DNA of 36,826 nucleotides from Alphaproteobacteria bacterium (GCA_024275435.1 JAJRZC010000254.1:1-36826); one strand, 5' to 3'. Shown: positions 6,757 through 17,035, counted from the first letter of the stretch. Numbers and translations: made by a program. Notes: generated by a model not told the origin, from the sequence alone.

Positions 6757-7782
6757 ATGGCGCAACCTGGCATTAAGGTGAGCCCGAACAAAACCAATGC
6801 TGCAAGCGCCATCGCTCGCGAGCAGCAAGCATTGGAACTTGCCACACAGCTCCCCGATCTCATGATCGAAGCGACCCACATCGCCGCAACAATCGCCCAT
6901 GGAATTCACGGCCGCAGACGCGCAGGCCCAGGAGAAACCTTCTGGCAGTTCCGCCCTTATGAGCAAACAGACTCGGCCACCTTGATCGATTGGCGACGCA
7001 CAGCAAGCACCAACGGCGTTTATATACGTGAACGTGAGTGGGAAGCCGCCCATACCATCTGGCTCTGGTCCGACCTGTCAAAGTCCATGCTTTTCCAAAG
7101 CCACCTGTCGAAAACACCAAAACGTGAACGCGCCATGGTCCTAACTTTAGCGCTCGCAGAACTTCTTGTGCGTGGTGGCGAGCGCGTCGGGTTGCTCGGT
7201 CTCACACGTCCAACAGCAAGCCGGCAGACAACCTCCCGCTTGGCTCAGGAATTGGTGTTAAACGAAAAAGACGCGTTATTGTCATCCGGACTTCCACCAA
7301 ATATAAGTCTTCCAAGATTCTCCGGGGCGGTCTTGTTTTCCGACTTCCTCGACCCACTCGAAGACATCTCCCGACGCCTGAACACACTGGCTTGCGAAGG
7401 AGTCACCGGTCATCTCGTGCAGATTCTGGATCCGGCTGAAGAATCCTTGCCCTATGATGGTCGCATTGAATTTATCGCCCCAGAGGGAAACGACACCTGG
7501 ATCACGGAACGCGCCGAAACCGTGCGCGAAGACTACCTGAAAAAACTTCACGACCACCGTGAAGGCTTAAGAGAGATAGCCCACCGCCTCGGTTGGTCGC
7601 TTCTCATTCATCACACGGACCGGCCAGCAACCGAGCCCCTTTTAAACCTCATAATGCATATGAGAAACGGCCTTAACTTCACCCAAACACATCTTGTCCG
7701 ACCAACAAATTCCAGCAGCAATCCAAGCTCAAGTCGCTCACCCCAAAACATGCGCCACCAATCCGGCAAGGAGAGCACATGA
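6757..7782 (+). CDS. DUF58 domain-containing protein
   Basis: A 341-residue protein. The DUF58 signature lies in the first third: GRRRAGPGETFWQFRPYEQ, then DWRRTASTNGVYIREREWE, followed by a VWA-like fold (WLWSDLSKSML, LALAELLVRGGERVGLL). These proteins are partners of MoxR ATPases. The gene starts right after moxR and overlaps the next gene by ATGA at 7779-7782, which implies translational coupling. The C-terminal tail (SSSNPSSSRSP) is low in complexity. Confidence 0.92.
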   Translation: MAQPGIKVSPNKTNAASAIAREQQALELATQLPDLMIEATHIAATIAHGIHGRRRAGPGETFWQFRPYEQTDSATLIDWRRTASTNGVYIREREWEAAHTIWLWSDLSKSMLFQSHLSKTPKRERAMVLTLALAELLVRGGERVGLLGLTRPTASRQTTSRLAQELVLNEKDALLSSGLPPNISLPRFSGAVLFSDFLDPLEDISRRLNTLACEGVTGHLVQILDPAEESLPYDGRIEFIAPEGNDTWITERAETVREDYLKKLHDHREGLREIAHRLGWSLLIHHTDRPATEPLLNLIMHMRNGLNFTQTHLVRPTNSSSNPSSSRSPQNMRHQSGKEST

Positions 7783-10751
7783 CCTTTGGGATTTTAACAT
7801 TCATGAGCCCCTGGCTCTTATTGGCCCTTGCCTCACTACCACTGATTTATTGGTTACTGCGAACCGTTCCGCCACGCCCAAAACAAATCGAGTTTCCGCC
7901 CACTCGCATCCTTAAAGATGTAAAAAACCGCGAGAAGACACCAGCCAAAACACCGTGGTGGCTCCTGTTGATACGTCTCCTCGCAGCAACCCTCATCATC
8001 CTTGCCCTAGCAGAACCGGTTCTAAACCCGACACAAACCGAGGCACTGAAAGGCTCCGGACCTCTGGCAATCATCGTTGACAACGGTTGGCCTTCCGCAG
8101 CCAACTGGGAAAGGCGCATGGAAAAGGTCGAACGACTAATCGCCACCGCCCAAAACCGCTCGCGTCCCGTCATCATCATCCCCACAGCTTCCCCGGAAAA
8201 ATCAATACGTGCGCTCATTCAAAGCCCAAGCGAAGCACGCACAACAACCCGCGGTCTCCAACCTCACCCTTTCGCTCCAGACCTTGGCGCGGCCACAACA
8301 GCGTTGAAGACAACCTTGGACAAATCATCCCAGACAACAACAAATGGCGCACAACTATCTGACGGTGTCAGTGTTGTGTGGCTGACCGACGGCATAGATC
8401 ATAAGCAAAAAACAGCAGCTGCCATAAAACAACTTGCCTTGATCACAAAGGGGGCCTCCTTTGAGGTCATCACAGATGAAAAGAGCAAAGAACCGCTCGC
8501 TCTTGCCTCCCAGATTACCACCGAGGGAAAATTAAAAGCCCTCATCAAGCGCGCCCAAGGCCCAGGCCGTTCAGGAAGTGTGACAGCTTTATCAGCCCGT
8601 GGTGAGAACCTGGGCCAGGCAAATTTTCAATTCAAGGCACAACAAACCGAAACCTCCGTGACCTTCGACATCCCCTTGGAATTGCGCAACCAAGTGTCAC
8701 GCCTCGCCATCGACGGCATGCGCTCAGCAGGCGCCATCAGCTTGCTTGATGCGCGTTCAAAATGGCGCCGTGTCGCTCTTATTTCCAGCCAGGGAGCTGA
8801 AACCTCGCAGCCACTTCTGGCTCCACTATACTACCTGGAAAGAGCACTTTCTCCTTATGCCCAACTCATAAATCCGGGCAACGCAAACCTGCTTGCAGCC
8901 ATCGAAGACGCGCTCAAACAAAACGCCAGCGTCATGATCATGGCCGATATCGGAACGCTGACGGGAGAAACTCTCAAAAAGGTTGCAAACTGGGTTGAAA
9001 AGGGCGGCATTCTCATTCGCTTCGCCGGACCGCGCATGGAAAAAGCAACCGACAAGCTTCTGCCAGTTCCACTGCGCATTGGAGGACGTACCCTTGGCGG
9101 CGCGCTTTCGTGGTCAACACCGCAGAAAATGAGTCCCTTTGAAGACGACAGCCCCTTTGCCGGGCTCACCACCTCACCTGAAATCACTGTATCGCGACAG
9201 GTCCTTGCCGATCCCGCGCAGATTTCCGCCAACACGAATATCTGGGCACGTCTTGAAGACGGAACACCTCTGGTCACATCTTCAAAACGCGGTGACGGCG
9301 AAATCATCCTGTTTCATGTCACAGCCAACTCTGATTGGTCGAATCTGCCAATATCCGGCCTATTCGTGGACATGCTCAAGCGCGTTATCGCACACAGCAA
9401 ACTAGGTGGCATCGAAACAGAAGAAACAACCAGAAACGAGAATAAACAGAGCCACGGCTCTCAAGACAGCACCGCTGCAAACCGAAAAGCAAAAGGCTCG
9501 GAAAGTGCTCTGCTGCCAATTCAAACCTTGAACGGCTTTGGTGATTTGGTTTCTCCTCCACCCAATGCTCAAGCAATCCCGGCGGCGGATTTTTCAAAGA
9601 CAACGGTCAGCCCTGACCATCCTCCAGGCTATTACGGCAGCACTGGCACTCCGCGTGCTCTCAATATCGCTACTGAAAAAACTGCCCTGAAACCACTGCC
9701 AGAACTTCCCTCAGACGCAACCGTAAGCGGCTATGGTGAGCAAACCGAGAAACTACTAAAGCCCAACTTCCTCGCCATAGCTCTGGCTCTTATTTTCCTC
9801 GACATGCTTGCAATTCTATTCTTGCAAGGTCTGGGTTCAAGGTTATTTAGACCACGCACAAACACAGCTCCAACTTCCATTTGGTTCGCCGTTTTACTTG
9901 CCCCGTCTCTCCTCTTACTCACATCTGGCGCTCTTGTTGTTTCAAGCTCAACAGCTTTCGCCCAAACCAGAAGTGACAGCCCCCCTGCCCTGGCACCCCA
10001 TGCCCAGCAGGCCACCAACCGCGTCACACTTGGCTACGTCCTCACCGGCGATCAACAGACCGACACCACCAGCCGTCTAGGGTTGAACGGTCTCGGTCGC
10101 GTTCTCTCCCGCCGTACATCCATATCGCCGGGCAAGGCCATCGGTGTCGACATCTTCACCGACGAAATTGCCTTCTACCCAATTCTGTATTGGCCGCTTC
10201 TTCCCACCGCGAGACAACTGCCCGAGCATGTGCTCGCTAAAGTCGATGCCTACATGAAACAAGGCGGCCTTATCATTTTCGACACCAAGGACTACGGTCA
10301 GGGCCGCCCAACGGGCATACCAACTGCGGGCAACCAAAAAACCCCTCTACAGCGTCTTTTGGGAAAGCTCGACATCCCTCGTCTTGAACCTGTCCCGCCC
10401 GGTCATGTTCTAACAAAATCATTCTATCTCTTGCGCGACTTTCCAGGACGCTGGGCCGGTGGCCAGCTCTGGGTAGAAGCGGGAGCGCCAAACACCCAAT
10501 CCACAGGTGGCGAACGCAAAACAACCTCAACAGACGGCGTCACATCCATCATGATCACCTCAAACGATTTTGCATCTGCCTGGGCCATGGACGAGCGTGG
10601 ACGACCGATTTATCCAACAGTCTCTTCAAGTGGCAGACAGCGCGAAATGGCTTTCCGCACGGGCATCAACATTGTGATGTATGCCCTTACCGGAAATTAT
10701 AAAGCTGATCAGGTTCACATCCCCTCGTTGTTGCAACGCCTCGGCCAGTAA
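7779..10751 (+). CDS. BatA/DUF4159 domain membrane protein
   Basis: A 990-residue inner-membrane protein. Order: an N-terminal BatA-type double membrane segment with LLALASLPLIYWLLRTVPPRP (first 30 residues; second segment near 65-85); a VWA-like region (LAIIVDNGWPSA, VSVVWLTDGID); a GATase-like region in the middle (VMIMADIGTLTGETLKKVANWV); two membrane segments near 670-690 and 710-735; and a C-terminal DUF4159 domain from about 749 (LGYVLTGDQQTDTTSRLGLN). DUF4159 is related to GATase-like folds. It belongs to the MoxR operon and overlaps DUF58 by four bases. BatA-type proteins are linked to aerotolerance or envelope stress in Bacteroides and Leptospira; the role here is an inference. Confidence 0.9.
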   Translation: MTFGILTFMSPWLLLALASLPLIYWLLRTVPPRPKQIEFPPTRILKDVKNREKTPAKTPWWLLLIRLLAATLIILALAEPVLNPTQTEALKGSGPLAIIVDNGWPSAANWERRMEKVERLIATAQNRSRPVIIIPTASPEKSIRALIQSPSEARTTTRGLQPHPFAPDLGAATTALKTTLDKSSQTTTNGAQLSDGVSVVWLTDGIDHKQKTAAAIKQLALITKGASFEVITDEKSKEPLALASQITTEGKLKALIKRAQGPGRSGSVTALSARGENLGQANFQFKAQQTETSVTFDIPLELRNQVSRLAIDGMRSAGAISLLDARSKWRRVALISSQGAETSQPLLAPLYYLERALSPYAQLINPGNANLLAAIEDALKQNASVMIMADIGTLTGETLKKVANWVEKGGILIRFAGPRMEKATDKLLPVPLRIGGRTLGGALSWSTPQKMSPFEDDSPFAGLTTSPEITVSRQVLADPAQISANTNIWARLEDGTPLVTSSKRGDGEIILFHVTANSDWSNLPISGLFVDMLKRVIAHSKLGGIETEETTRNENKQSHGSQDSTAANRKAKGSESALLPIQTLNGFGDLVSPPPNAQAIPAADFSKTTVSPDHPPGYYGSTGTPRALNIATEKTALKPLPELPSDATVSGYGEQTEKLLKPNFLAIALALIFLDMLAILFLQGLGSRLFRPRTNTAPTSIWFAVLLAPSLLLLTSGALVVSSSTAFAQTRSDSPPALAPHAQQATNRVTLGYVLTGDQQTDTTSRLGLNGLGRVLSRRTSISPGKAIGVDIFTDEIAFYPILYWPLLPTARQLPEHVLAKVDAYMKQGGLIIFDTKDYGQGRPTGIPTAGNQKTPLQRLLGKLDIPRLEPVPPGHVLTKSFYLLRDFPGRWAGGQLWVEAGAPNTQSTGGERKTTSTDGVTSIMITSNDFASAWAMDERGRPIYPTVSSSGRQREMAFRTGINIVMYALTGNYKADQVHIPSLLQRLGQ

Positions 10752-10760
10752 GGAAACACC

Positions 10761-12887
10761 ATGAACTGGTCAATTGAATTCGCCCCGCTCCTCCCCCCAC
10801 CCATCTTATGGGCGGCAGCCGCCGTCGCTGTCGTGTTGCTTGTTATCATGTTCGCACGTGGCACACGTGGCGCAGCTTTAAGAGCACTTGCCGTGCTTGC
10901 CATGTTCGGCGCCCTGTTAAACCCGCTCCTCAAGCAAGAAGAGCGCAACGCCCTGTCAAATATCGCCGTCGTCGTCATCGATAAAAGTCTCAGCCAGACA
11001 CTGACAAACCGTCCCGAGCAGACGGAAAAGATTAAAAAAGCTCTGGAAGCGCGCCTTGGTAAAATCCCAAATCTAGAAGTCAGATGGGTGTCGGCTCAAG
11101 CGGGATCAGGTAAAAAGGGCGGCGGAACAAAACTGTTTGAACGGCTCAATTCCGCCCTCAGTAATATTCCCCCCGACCGCATCGCAGGTGTCTTGATGAT
11201 TACCGATGGTCAAGTCCACGACGTGCCATCAACAAAAGAAGCACTTGGTTTTGATGCCCCCGTTCACGCCTTGATCACAGGTAAACCCAACGAATTCGAC
11301 CGCCATATCGAAATCTTGAAGGCCCCTCGCTATGGCATCGTCGGACAAACCCGGCAGATTCAGGTCAGAATCAAACAATCGGGAAAATCCAAGCACGACG
11401 GGCAACCGGTCAAGTTAATCATTCGTCGCGAAGGAGCTCATGACGAAATCCGAACCACCATTGTCGGTCGCACGGAAAACATCGATATACCTATCCCGCA
11501 TTCTGGCACCAATAGCCTGGAACTTGAACTGGAAGCCGTTGAAGGCGAACTGACCCTCGCCAACAACCGCGCCGTTGTTTCCACCCAGGGTGTGCGAGAA
11601 AACCTGCGCGTTCTGCTCGTATCCGGCGAACCTCACGCTGGTGAGCGAACATGGCGTAATTTGCTGAAATCAGATCCCGCAGTAGACCTCGTTCACTTCA
11701 CAATCCTTCGTCCACCGGAAAAACAAGACGGGACACCCATCAACGAACTCTCATTGATCGCCTTTCCCACACGAGAACTGTTCTCCATCAAGATAAAGGA
11801 TTTCGATCTCATAATATTCGACCGTTACCAACACCGTGGCATCCTGCGTCCCATCTACTACGACAACATCTCTCGTTACGTTTCCGAACACGGCGGCGCA
11901 ATCCTCATTGCCGCTGGCGACGACTACGCAGGCAAGATGAGCATCTATAAAACACCTTTGTTGCCGGTTTTGCCAGCAGAGCCCACCGGAAGAGTCATTG
12001 AAAAACCCTTTACTCCTGACCTCACAAAAGATGGTTACAAACATCCCGTGACCCGTGATCTTCCCGGCCTCAACACGCAATCAGACCAGAAACCCAGTTG
12101 GGGCCGCTGGCTGCGCCAAGTGGAAGTTCGCGGCGTTCGTGGCAGCGTCTTGATGAAAGGCATCGAAGACAAGCCACTTCTGATATTGGAGCGAAAAGGC
12201 AAGGGTCGCGCGGCCCTCCTGACCTCCGATCACGCTTGGCTGTGGGCGCGCGGGTTCGAGGGCGGTGGCCCTCACACAGATCTACTTCGTCGCCTGGCTC
12301 ACTGGCTCATGAAAGAACCGGATCTTGAAGAGGAGCGCTTGTCAGCATCTTCCACCGGCCTGAAAGTGACAATCGAACGCCGTTCCATGGCTGGAGAAAT
12401 CAACCAGGTCACCCTATCAGGCCCCGGCGGAGAGAAACAAACCATTGACCTGTCAGAAAAAGGTGAAGGCATCTGGCGCGCGACCATTGATGTGAAACAG
12501 CCCGGTCTTTACCGTGCCCAAACTGAATCAACCGTCGGCACCCTCACCGCCATTGCACACGCTGGCAACGAAGACCCGATCGAAGTCAGCGAAGTGACAG
12601 CAACAACACAGCGATTAAAACCCCTGATTGAGAGCACAGGCGGAGGAGCCTTCTGGACATCTTCAACTGGCCTGAACCGTGCCATCGCCACAAGCGATAC
12701 CTCCATCCCGCGTATTTCAATGTTGAAACATGCCCGTGTCATGGCCGGGTCCGGTTGGCTCGCCTTGAAGGATCGCGATGCCTATCTGACCCGCGGTGTC
12801 CGCCTGACACCTCTGTTCACAGGTCTTGCCGCCTTGGCCGCACTCCTCATGCTTCTATCCCTCGCCTGGTGGCGTGAAGGGCGCTAG
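10761..12887 (+). CDS. VWA/GATase-like membrane protein of the MoxR operon
   Basis: A 708-residue protein. Two membrane segments lie near the N-terminus (ILWAAAAVAVVLLVIMFARG and ALAVLAMFGALLNPLL), then a degenerate VWA region (IAVVVIDKSLSQTLTNRPEQ, GVLMITDGQVHDVP). A GATase-like stretch follows (LRVLLVSGEPHAGERTWRNL, YVSEHGGAILIAAGDDYAG), and a C-terminal membrane helix (LTPLFTGLAALAALLMLLSL). It starts 9 bases after the DUF4159 gene and is the last gene of the operon. Large periplasmic proteins of this kind regularly accompany MoxR/DUF58/DUF4159 sets. No catalytic triad is evident, so it is probably a structural or sensory partner. Confidence 0.85.
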   Translation: MNWSIEFAPLLPPPILWAAAAVAVVLLVIMFARGTRGAALRALAVLAMFGALLNPLLKQEERNALSNIAVVVIDKSLSQTLTNRPEQTEKIKKALEARLGKIPNLEVRWVSAQAGSGKKGGGTKLFERLNSALSNIPPDRIAGVLMITDGQVHDVPSTKEALGFDAPVHALITGKPNEFDRHIEILKAPRYGIVGQTRQIQVRIKQSGKSKHDGQPVKLIIRREGAHDEIRTTIVGRTENIDIPIPHSGTNSLELELEAVEGELTLANNRAVVSTQGVRENLRVLLVSGEPHAGERTWRNLLKSDPAVDLVHFTILRPPEKQDGTPINELSLIAFPTRELFSIKIKDFDLIIFDRYQHRGILRPIYYDNISRYVSEHGGAILIAAGDDYAGKMSIYKTPLLPVLPAEPTGRVIEKPFTPDLTKDGYKHPVTRDLPGLNTQSDQKPSWGRWLRQVEVRGVRGSVLMKGIEDKPLLILERKGKGRAALLTSDHAWLWARGFEGGGPHTDLLRRLAHWLMKEPDLEEERLSASSTGLKVTIERRSMAGEINQVTLSGPGGEKQTIDLSEKGEGIWRATIDVKQPGLYRAQTESTVGTLTAIAHAGNEDPIEVSEVTATTQRLKPLIESTGGGAFWTSSTGLNRAIATSDTSIPRISMLKHARVMAGSGWLALKDRDAYLTRGVRLTPLFTGLAALAALLMLLSLAWWREGR

Positions 12888-13019
12888 AGAATTCCACTCA
12901 AACCCTTATGTTCTCTACAGATTCGTAACTGCTCACTATTTGCCCAATCAGGCGACTCGCCTATCACTCCAAACAGATAGTCAGAACCCGAACAATCCAG
13001 GGGCCCATCGGAGAGCACC

Positions 13020-14600
13020 ATGAATCTTCTCTTTCGTGTCATCTACGCAACCCACGCGAACGGAACGCACCACAAACTCGCGCTCGATGCACTCAATAAA
13101 ATGCAAGTGACCCGCGCCGAGGATTGGCAACGCGTGTTTCTAAAACACGCTGAACTTTTCATGCAAGGTTCCAAGGCTCCCGATAAGGAATTCAAGGATT
13201 TTCGCAACCACGTCCTACATCCCGGCGATCAATACTGGGGCGGGGCTCCTGAAAAAGCCCGATCATGGTACAACCACTTTGTCATCGCCTTAAAGGATCA
13301 AAACTGGAGCGAAGCTGTCTGGTGTGCTGGCGTACTCTCTCACTATTACACCGACCCCATCCAGCCATTTCACACAGCCCAGTCAGAAGCCGAAAACGCC
13401 ATTCACCGGGCCGCTGAATGGAGCATCAATCGTTCTTACAATGAACTCTATAAACGTGGGGGCAATCGCACACCAAACCTCGAGCTTACTCTTCCCAAAG
13501 GTCCAAACTGGATCGAAGACTTTGTTTGCCAAGGCGCCGATACGTCTCACGAACACTACGAGCGACTGATCGCCCACTACGACATCAATGTTGGCGCTTC
13601 CGACCCGCCCGCTGGCCTTGATGAAGTTGCCCGCAACCTTATAAGCGACCTACTCGTCTATGCCTCCACAGGTTTTGCGCGCATCTTGGATCGTGCCATT
13701 GAGGAAGCAGACGTAGAACCACCAGAAGTAAACCTCACCACTGATACAGTTATCGCGACACTCAAAATTCCAGTAAAATGGGTCTTGAGGAAAATCGACG
13801 ACGCCAACGAGCGTGCCGCCGTTCAAGCCATATACGACGAGCTCATGGCAACTGGCCGTGTCGAAGACAACTTATCCCAAGATGACCGCACCATCCGTGA
13901 CCTTCATGATAAAGAAGTTCTCGCTCCCAGGCGCGCAAAACAAGCCACCGAGCGTCGGCGCCGCATTTCAAAAACGCGCAAGAAGAAAAAGCCTGACGCA
14001 CTTTCGACCTTGACCAAGAAAACGACCGAGGAACCAAGAACACCTCAGGCCACAACCGCAATCTCTCCAGTTGTGTCATCGTTAAACACCAAACCAACGC
14101 CACCGACCATCTCGCAACCCTTGCCAACCCTCAAAAACCAGCCACAAGCCAACCTTGCAGATAAATCCAACACGCGCATTTACCTGAAAGGCGATGAGCC
14201 AGTTGAGGCCGCCCCGGCAATAGGTCCCAAAACCGCAAAACGCTTGGAACCCTTCGGCATCCTCACCGTTGACGATCTACTACAAGCAGACCCTGAAATT
14301 CTTGCAGAGAAAATAGGAAACCGCCATATCTCAGCCGCAACGGTCTCCGATTGGCAGCATTTTGCTCACCTCGTCATGACCGTCCCAGGATTACGCGGCA
14401 CTCAGTCGCAATTGTTGGTGGGTGCAGGCTACAAAACAGCAGAAGACATCGCCGAAGCCGATGCTGCTTTGCTCTCGGCAGCCATCCTGCGCTTTGCCAC
14501 AAGCAAGGAAGGCAACCGCATCCTGCGCGACGGCAAACCGCCCAACATGGAAAAAATTAAATCCTGGGTCGAAAACGCGGCTCTAGCGCGTGCCGCCTAA
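13020..14600 (+). CDS. Zinc PLC/S1-P1 nuclease-like domain fused to DUF4332
   Basis: A 526-residue protein. Residues 1-230 resemble zinc-dependent phospholipase C/S1-P1 nucleases: candidate metal ligands are H16 or H18, H64 (FKDFRNHVLHPGD), H108 and D112 and H118 (LSHYYTDPIQPFH), and H129 and E133. No signal peptide is visible, unusual for that fold. Residues of about 303-325 are a strongly basic linker (RRRRISKTRKKKKP). About 395-526 is a DUF4332 helix-hairpin-helix-like domain (APAIGPKTAKRLEPFGILTV, TVPGLRGTQSQLLVGAGYKT). The combination suggests nucleic acid as substrate, but lipid cannot be excluded. The start has GGAG 5 bases upstream. It is separated from the MoxR operon by 132 bases. 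Confidence 0.8.
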   Translation: MNLLFRVIYATHANGTHHKLALDALNKMQVTRAEDWQRVFLKHAELFMQGSKAPDKEFKDFRNHVLHPGDQYWGGAPEKARSWYNHFVIALKDQNWSEAVWCAGVLSHYYTDPIQPFHTAQSEAENAIHRAAEWSINRSYNELYKRGGNRTPNLELTLPKGPNWIEDFVCQGADTSHEHYERLIAHYDINVGASDPPAGLDEVARNLISDLLVYASTGFARILDRAIEEADVEPPEVNLTTDTVIATLKIPVKWVLRKIDDANERAAVQAIYDELMATGRVEDNLSQDDRTIRDLHDKEVLAPRRAKQATERRRRISKTRKKKKPDALSTLTKKTTEEPRTPQATTAISPVVSSLNTKPTPPTISQPLPTLKNQPQANLADKSNTRIYLKGDEPVEAAPAIGPKTAKRLEPFGILTVDDLLQADPEILAEKIGNRHISAATVSDWQHFAHLVMTVPGLRGTQSQLLVGAGYKTAEDIAEADAALLSAAILRFATSKEGNRILRDGKPPNMEKIKSWVENAALARAA

Positions 14601-14605
14601 ACAAT

Positions 14606-14645
14606 GGGCCCGGTTTCAATTGAGTTGAAACCGGGCCCAAATTGT
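14606..14645. terminator. Long hairpin between the convergent DUF4332 and catalase genes
   Basis: GGGCCCGGTTTCAA (14606-14619) and its exact complement (14625-14638) form a perfect 14-bp stem with a 5-base loop. A short AT-rich tail (AAATTGTTT) follows on the plus strand. It lies between two stop codons and probably terminates both transcripts. Confidence 0.8.
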
Positions 14646-14669
14646 TTCACATTTTCTAGTCGTCAAGAC

Positions 14670-16154
14670 TTACTCAGCGGCATCTGCAAGGGCACTTGGA
14701 TCATACCCTTCTCCAGCAGCCTCAAACGCCTTGCGAACCCCTGCACCATATGCCGGATGCACCTGATCAAACAGCTTGCATTGCCGTTCCTTGATCACCG
14801 GCGGAACGCCACCCATCGCCGCTGCGATGTTATCAAACAGGCGCTGTCGCTGCCCCTCGTCAAACAGCTCAAACAAAGCCGTAACTTGTGAGAAATCATC
14901 GTTGCCATCGCGATGGTTATAACGATCGGCATCACCTGAGATACGCAACGGTGGTTCCTTGGCTGAAGGTAGTTCTTCAGGCCCACCCATCGTATTTGGC
15001 TCGTAATAGGCATCAGAATTTCCAGTGGCGATACCACCATAGAAATTCATCTGTCCATCCTTGTGATAGTGATGAACGGGACACTTTGGTGCATTGACCG
15101 GCAAGGCTTCGTAATGCGTTCCCAGACGATAGCGGTGAGCATCTGCATAGCTGAAAATGCGCGCCTGTAGCATCTTGTCAGGGGACCAGGAAATACCCGG
15201 CACAACGTTGGAAGGTGAAAACGCCGCCTGCTCAATCTCAGCGAAATAATTTTCCGGATTACGATTGAGTTCCATTGTGCCGATATCAATGCATGGGTAA
15301 TCTGCATGCGGCCACACCTTCGTCAGATCAAACGGATTGAACGAAGTCTTCTCAGCCTCCATTTCCGGCATAATCTGAACCTGGACTTTCCAGCGGGGGA
15401 AGTTCCCTTTCTCAATTCCTCCAAACAATGCTTCTTGATAACTCTCGCGGGTCTTTCCAACAACAGCCTCCGATTCCGCATTGGTAAGGAACTTGTGTCC
15501 CTGCTCGGTCTTGAAGTGGAACTTCACCCAGTAGCGCTCACCCTTCTCATTCCATAACGAATAGGTATGAGAGCCATAACCGTTCATGTGCATCGGAGAA
15601 ACGGGCAAACCACGATCCGACATCAAAATCGTGACCTGATGCAGGCTCTCCGGTGACAACGACCAGAAGTCCCACATAGCCGTGGGCGAACGCATGTTCG
15701 TCTTCGGGTGACGTTTCTGGGTATGAATAAAATCTGCAAACTTGTAGGCATCACGCACAAAGAAAACAGGCGTATTGTTGCCAACAAGATCCCAGTTGCC
15801 CTCTTCCGTATAAAACTTCAGGGCAAAACCGCGAACGTCGCGTTCCGCATCTGCGGCACCTTGCTCACCCGCAACAGTCGAAAAACGCGCAAGCATTTCC
15901 GTCTCAGCGCCGGGCTGAAGACATTTTGCGCACGTGTATTTCGAAATATCACCGGTGATCTTCAAGGTCCCATAAGCTCCCCATCCCTTGGCGTGAACAA
16001 CCCGCTCTGGAATGCGCTCCCGGTTTTGATGCGCAAGTTTCTCTAAAAGCTGATAGTCCTGCAATAGAACGGGCCCGCGGGCGCCGGCCGTCACGGAATT
16101 CTGGTTATCCGGTACAGGTGCACCAGCCGTTGTAGTTAAAATCTTCTTCGTCAT
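14670..16154 (-). CDS. katA: Monofunctional haem catalase (clade 3 type)
   Basis: A 494-residue catalase that dismutates hydrogen peroxide to water and oxygen. The distal His54 lies in [12 protein letters not shown], the distal Asn127 in [10 protein letters not shown], and the proximal haem ligand Tyr336 in [15 protein letters not shown]. The length fits the small-subunit class that binds NADPH. GGAG lies 8 bases before the ATG. The upstream region is long enough for a peroxide-responsive promoter but shows no convincing OxyR site. The Bcp gene about 13 kb away is a second peroxide-defence gene in the window. Confidence 0.97.
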   Translation of the reverse strand: MTKKILTTTAGAPVPDNQNSVTAGARGPVLLQDYQLLEKLAHQNRERIPERVVHAKGWGAYGTLKITGDISKYTCAKCLQPGAETEMLARFSTVAGEQGAADAERDVRGFALKFYTEEGNWDLVGNNTPVFFVRDAYKFADFIHTQKRHPKTNMRSPTAMWDFWSLSPESLHQVTILMSDRGLPVSPMHMNGYGSHTYSLWNEKGERYWVKFHFKTEQGHKFLTNAESEAVVGKTRESYQEALFGGIEKGNFPRWKVQVQIMPEMEAEKTSFNPFDLTKVWPHADYPCIDIGTMELNRNPENYFAEIEQAAFSPSNVVPGISWSPDKMLQARIFSYADAHRYRLGTHYEALPVNAPKCPVHHYHKDGQMNFYGGIATGNSDAYYEPNTMGGPEELPSAKEPPLRISGDADRYNHRDGNDDFSQVTALFELFDEGQRQRLFDNIAAAMGGVPPVIKERQCKLFDQVHPAYGAGVRKAFEAAGEGYDPSALADAAE

Positions 16155-16486
16155 TGAAGGCTCTCCAATTCAAACTGACACTCTTTTTACCACTCAAATC
16201 AATAAGTTCTAATCCGATTACTTAGCTATACCCATAAGCCCTTCTGATAATTCACCGGAAAATTTACAGGTCCCTTTTTCCGTCTTTCAGGCACTCTCAT
16301 CCTTCCCAAAACGACAGCCATCAGTTCGATTCTTCCTTCATTCCAGACCGATAAGCCCCATATATAAAGGGCGAAGACAAACGGTAACAAATGAAATCCG
16401 AGGAACTCGATACTAAGTTCCGTTTTCATTGCAAACGACGACGGCAAAATTGAATTCACGTTTCAGATGAAACAAGGAGCATAAAA
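16155..16486. other. Divergent intergenic region between catalase and a small membrane protein
   Basis: About 330 bases that must hold promoters for two divergent genes. A 77-codon frame on the minus strand has no ribosome site and is not called. A short GTTTC/GAAAC hairpin lies just before the ribosome site of the plus-strand gene. No operator could be assigned with confidence. Confidence 0.4.
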
Positions 16487-16876
16487 ATGCAAACGTCAAT
16501 TTTCCTCGCCAAACTCATGGGCCCGGTCATGATCATCATGGCCGCCGCGATACTATTTAATCGCGACCATTTCAAAAAAGCCATAGAGGAAGGCATGAAT
16601 AGCCCCATCTCCTTACTAATCGCCGGATTACTCACACTTGTCACAGGTCTTGCGATCGTCAACACACACAATATTTGGACCAGCGACTGGCGCGTAATCA
16701 TAACGGTTCTGGGGTGGCTTTCAATCGTCGGTGGCATAATCCGGATCGCCATGCCGACGCTAGTTAAAGAAATGGGCGAAAAGGCCGTTAAGAGCTGGTA
16801 CCAATACCATATTCTCCCAGCAGCACTATTCGGTCTTCTCGGCTTAATCCTCGCTTACCAGGGCTACTTGGCATAA
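16487..16876 (+). CDS. Small integral membrane protein, four helices
   Basis: A 129-residue protein with about four membrane segments: residues 7-24 (KLMGPVMIIMAAAILF), 41-59 (SPISLLIAGLLTLVTGLAIV), 68-88 (VIITVLGWLSIVGGIIRIAM) and 108-127 (ILPAALFGLLGLILAYQGYL). The start is supported by AAGGAG about 7 bases upstream. Similar small membrane proteins occur as unnamed conserved proteins in proteobacteria. No catalytic residue pattern is seen and the neighbours give no functional hint. Confidence 0.75.
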   Translation: MQTSIFLAKLMGPVMIIMAAAILFNRDHFKKAIEEGMNSPISLLIAGLLTLVTGLAIVNTHNIWTSDWRVIITVLGWLSIVGGIIRIAMPTLVKEMGEKAVKSWYQYHILPAALFGLLGLILAYQGYLA

Positions 16877-16956
16877 CCGTAAACGCTTTCATCACCTCCC
16901 GACCATCCCGGATCAACAGCAAAAGATGCTTTTCAATCTAAAAATCCTTTGAGCCC

Positions 16957-17000
16957 AAAAAAGCCCCCGAAAAACCCACACAAATGAGCATCCCGGGGGC
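16957..17000 (-). terminator. Rho-independent terminator of the DUF4349 gene
   Basis: Read on the minus strand, GCCCCCG (17000-16994) pairs with CGGGGGC (16969-16963) and is followed by six T residues (16962-16957). It lies just past the DUF4349 stop codon. Confidence 0.82.
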
Positions 17001-17035
17001 AGAAAGCTGAGCTGAGACACAACCCAGCCTTTAGG

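Noticed and set aside
16155-16230. Possible OxyR-type site before the catalase gene
   Set aside because: AT-rich partial dyads exist, but none matches a spaced OxyR pattern well enough.
16226-16459. 77-codon minus-strand frame with a hydrophobic part
   Set aside because: No ribosome site, and it fills the divergent promoter region of two firm genes.
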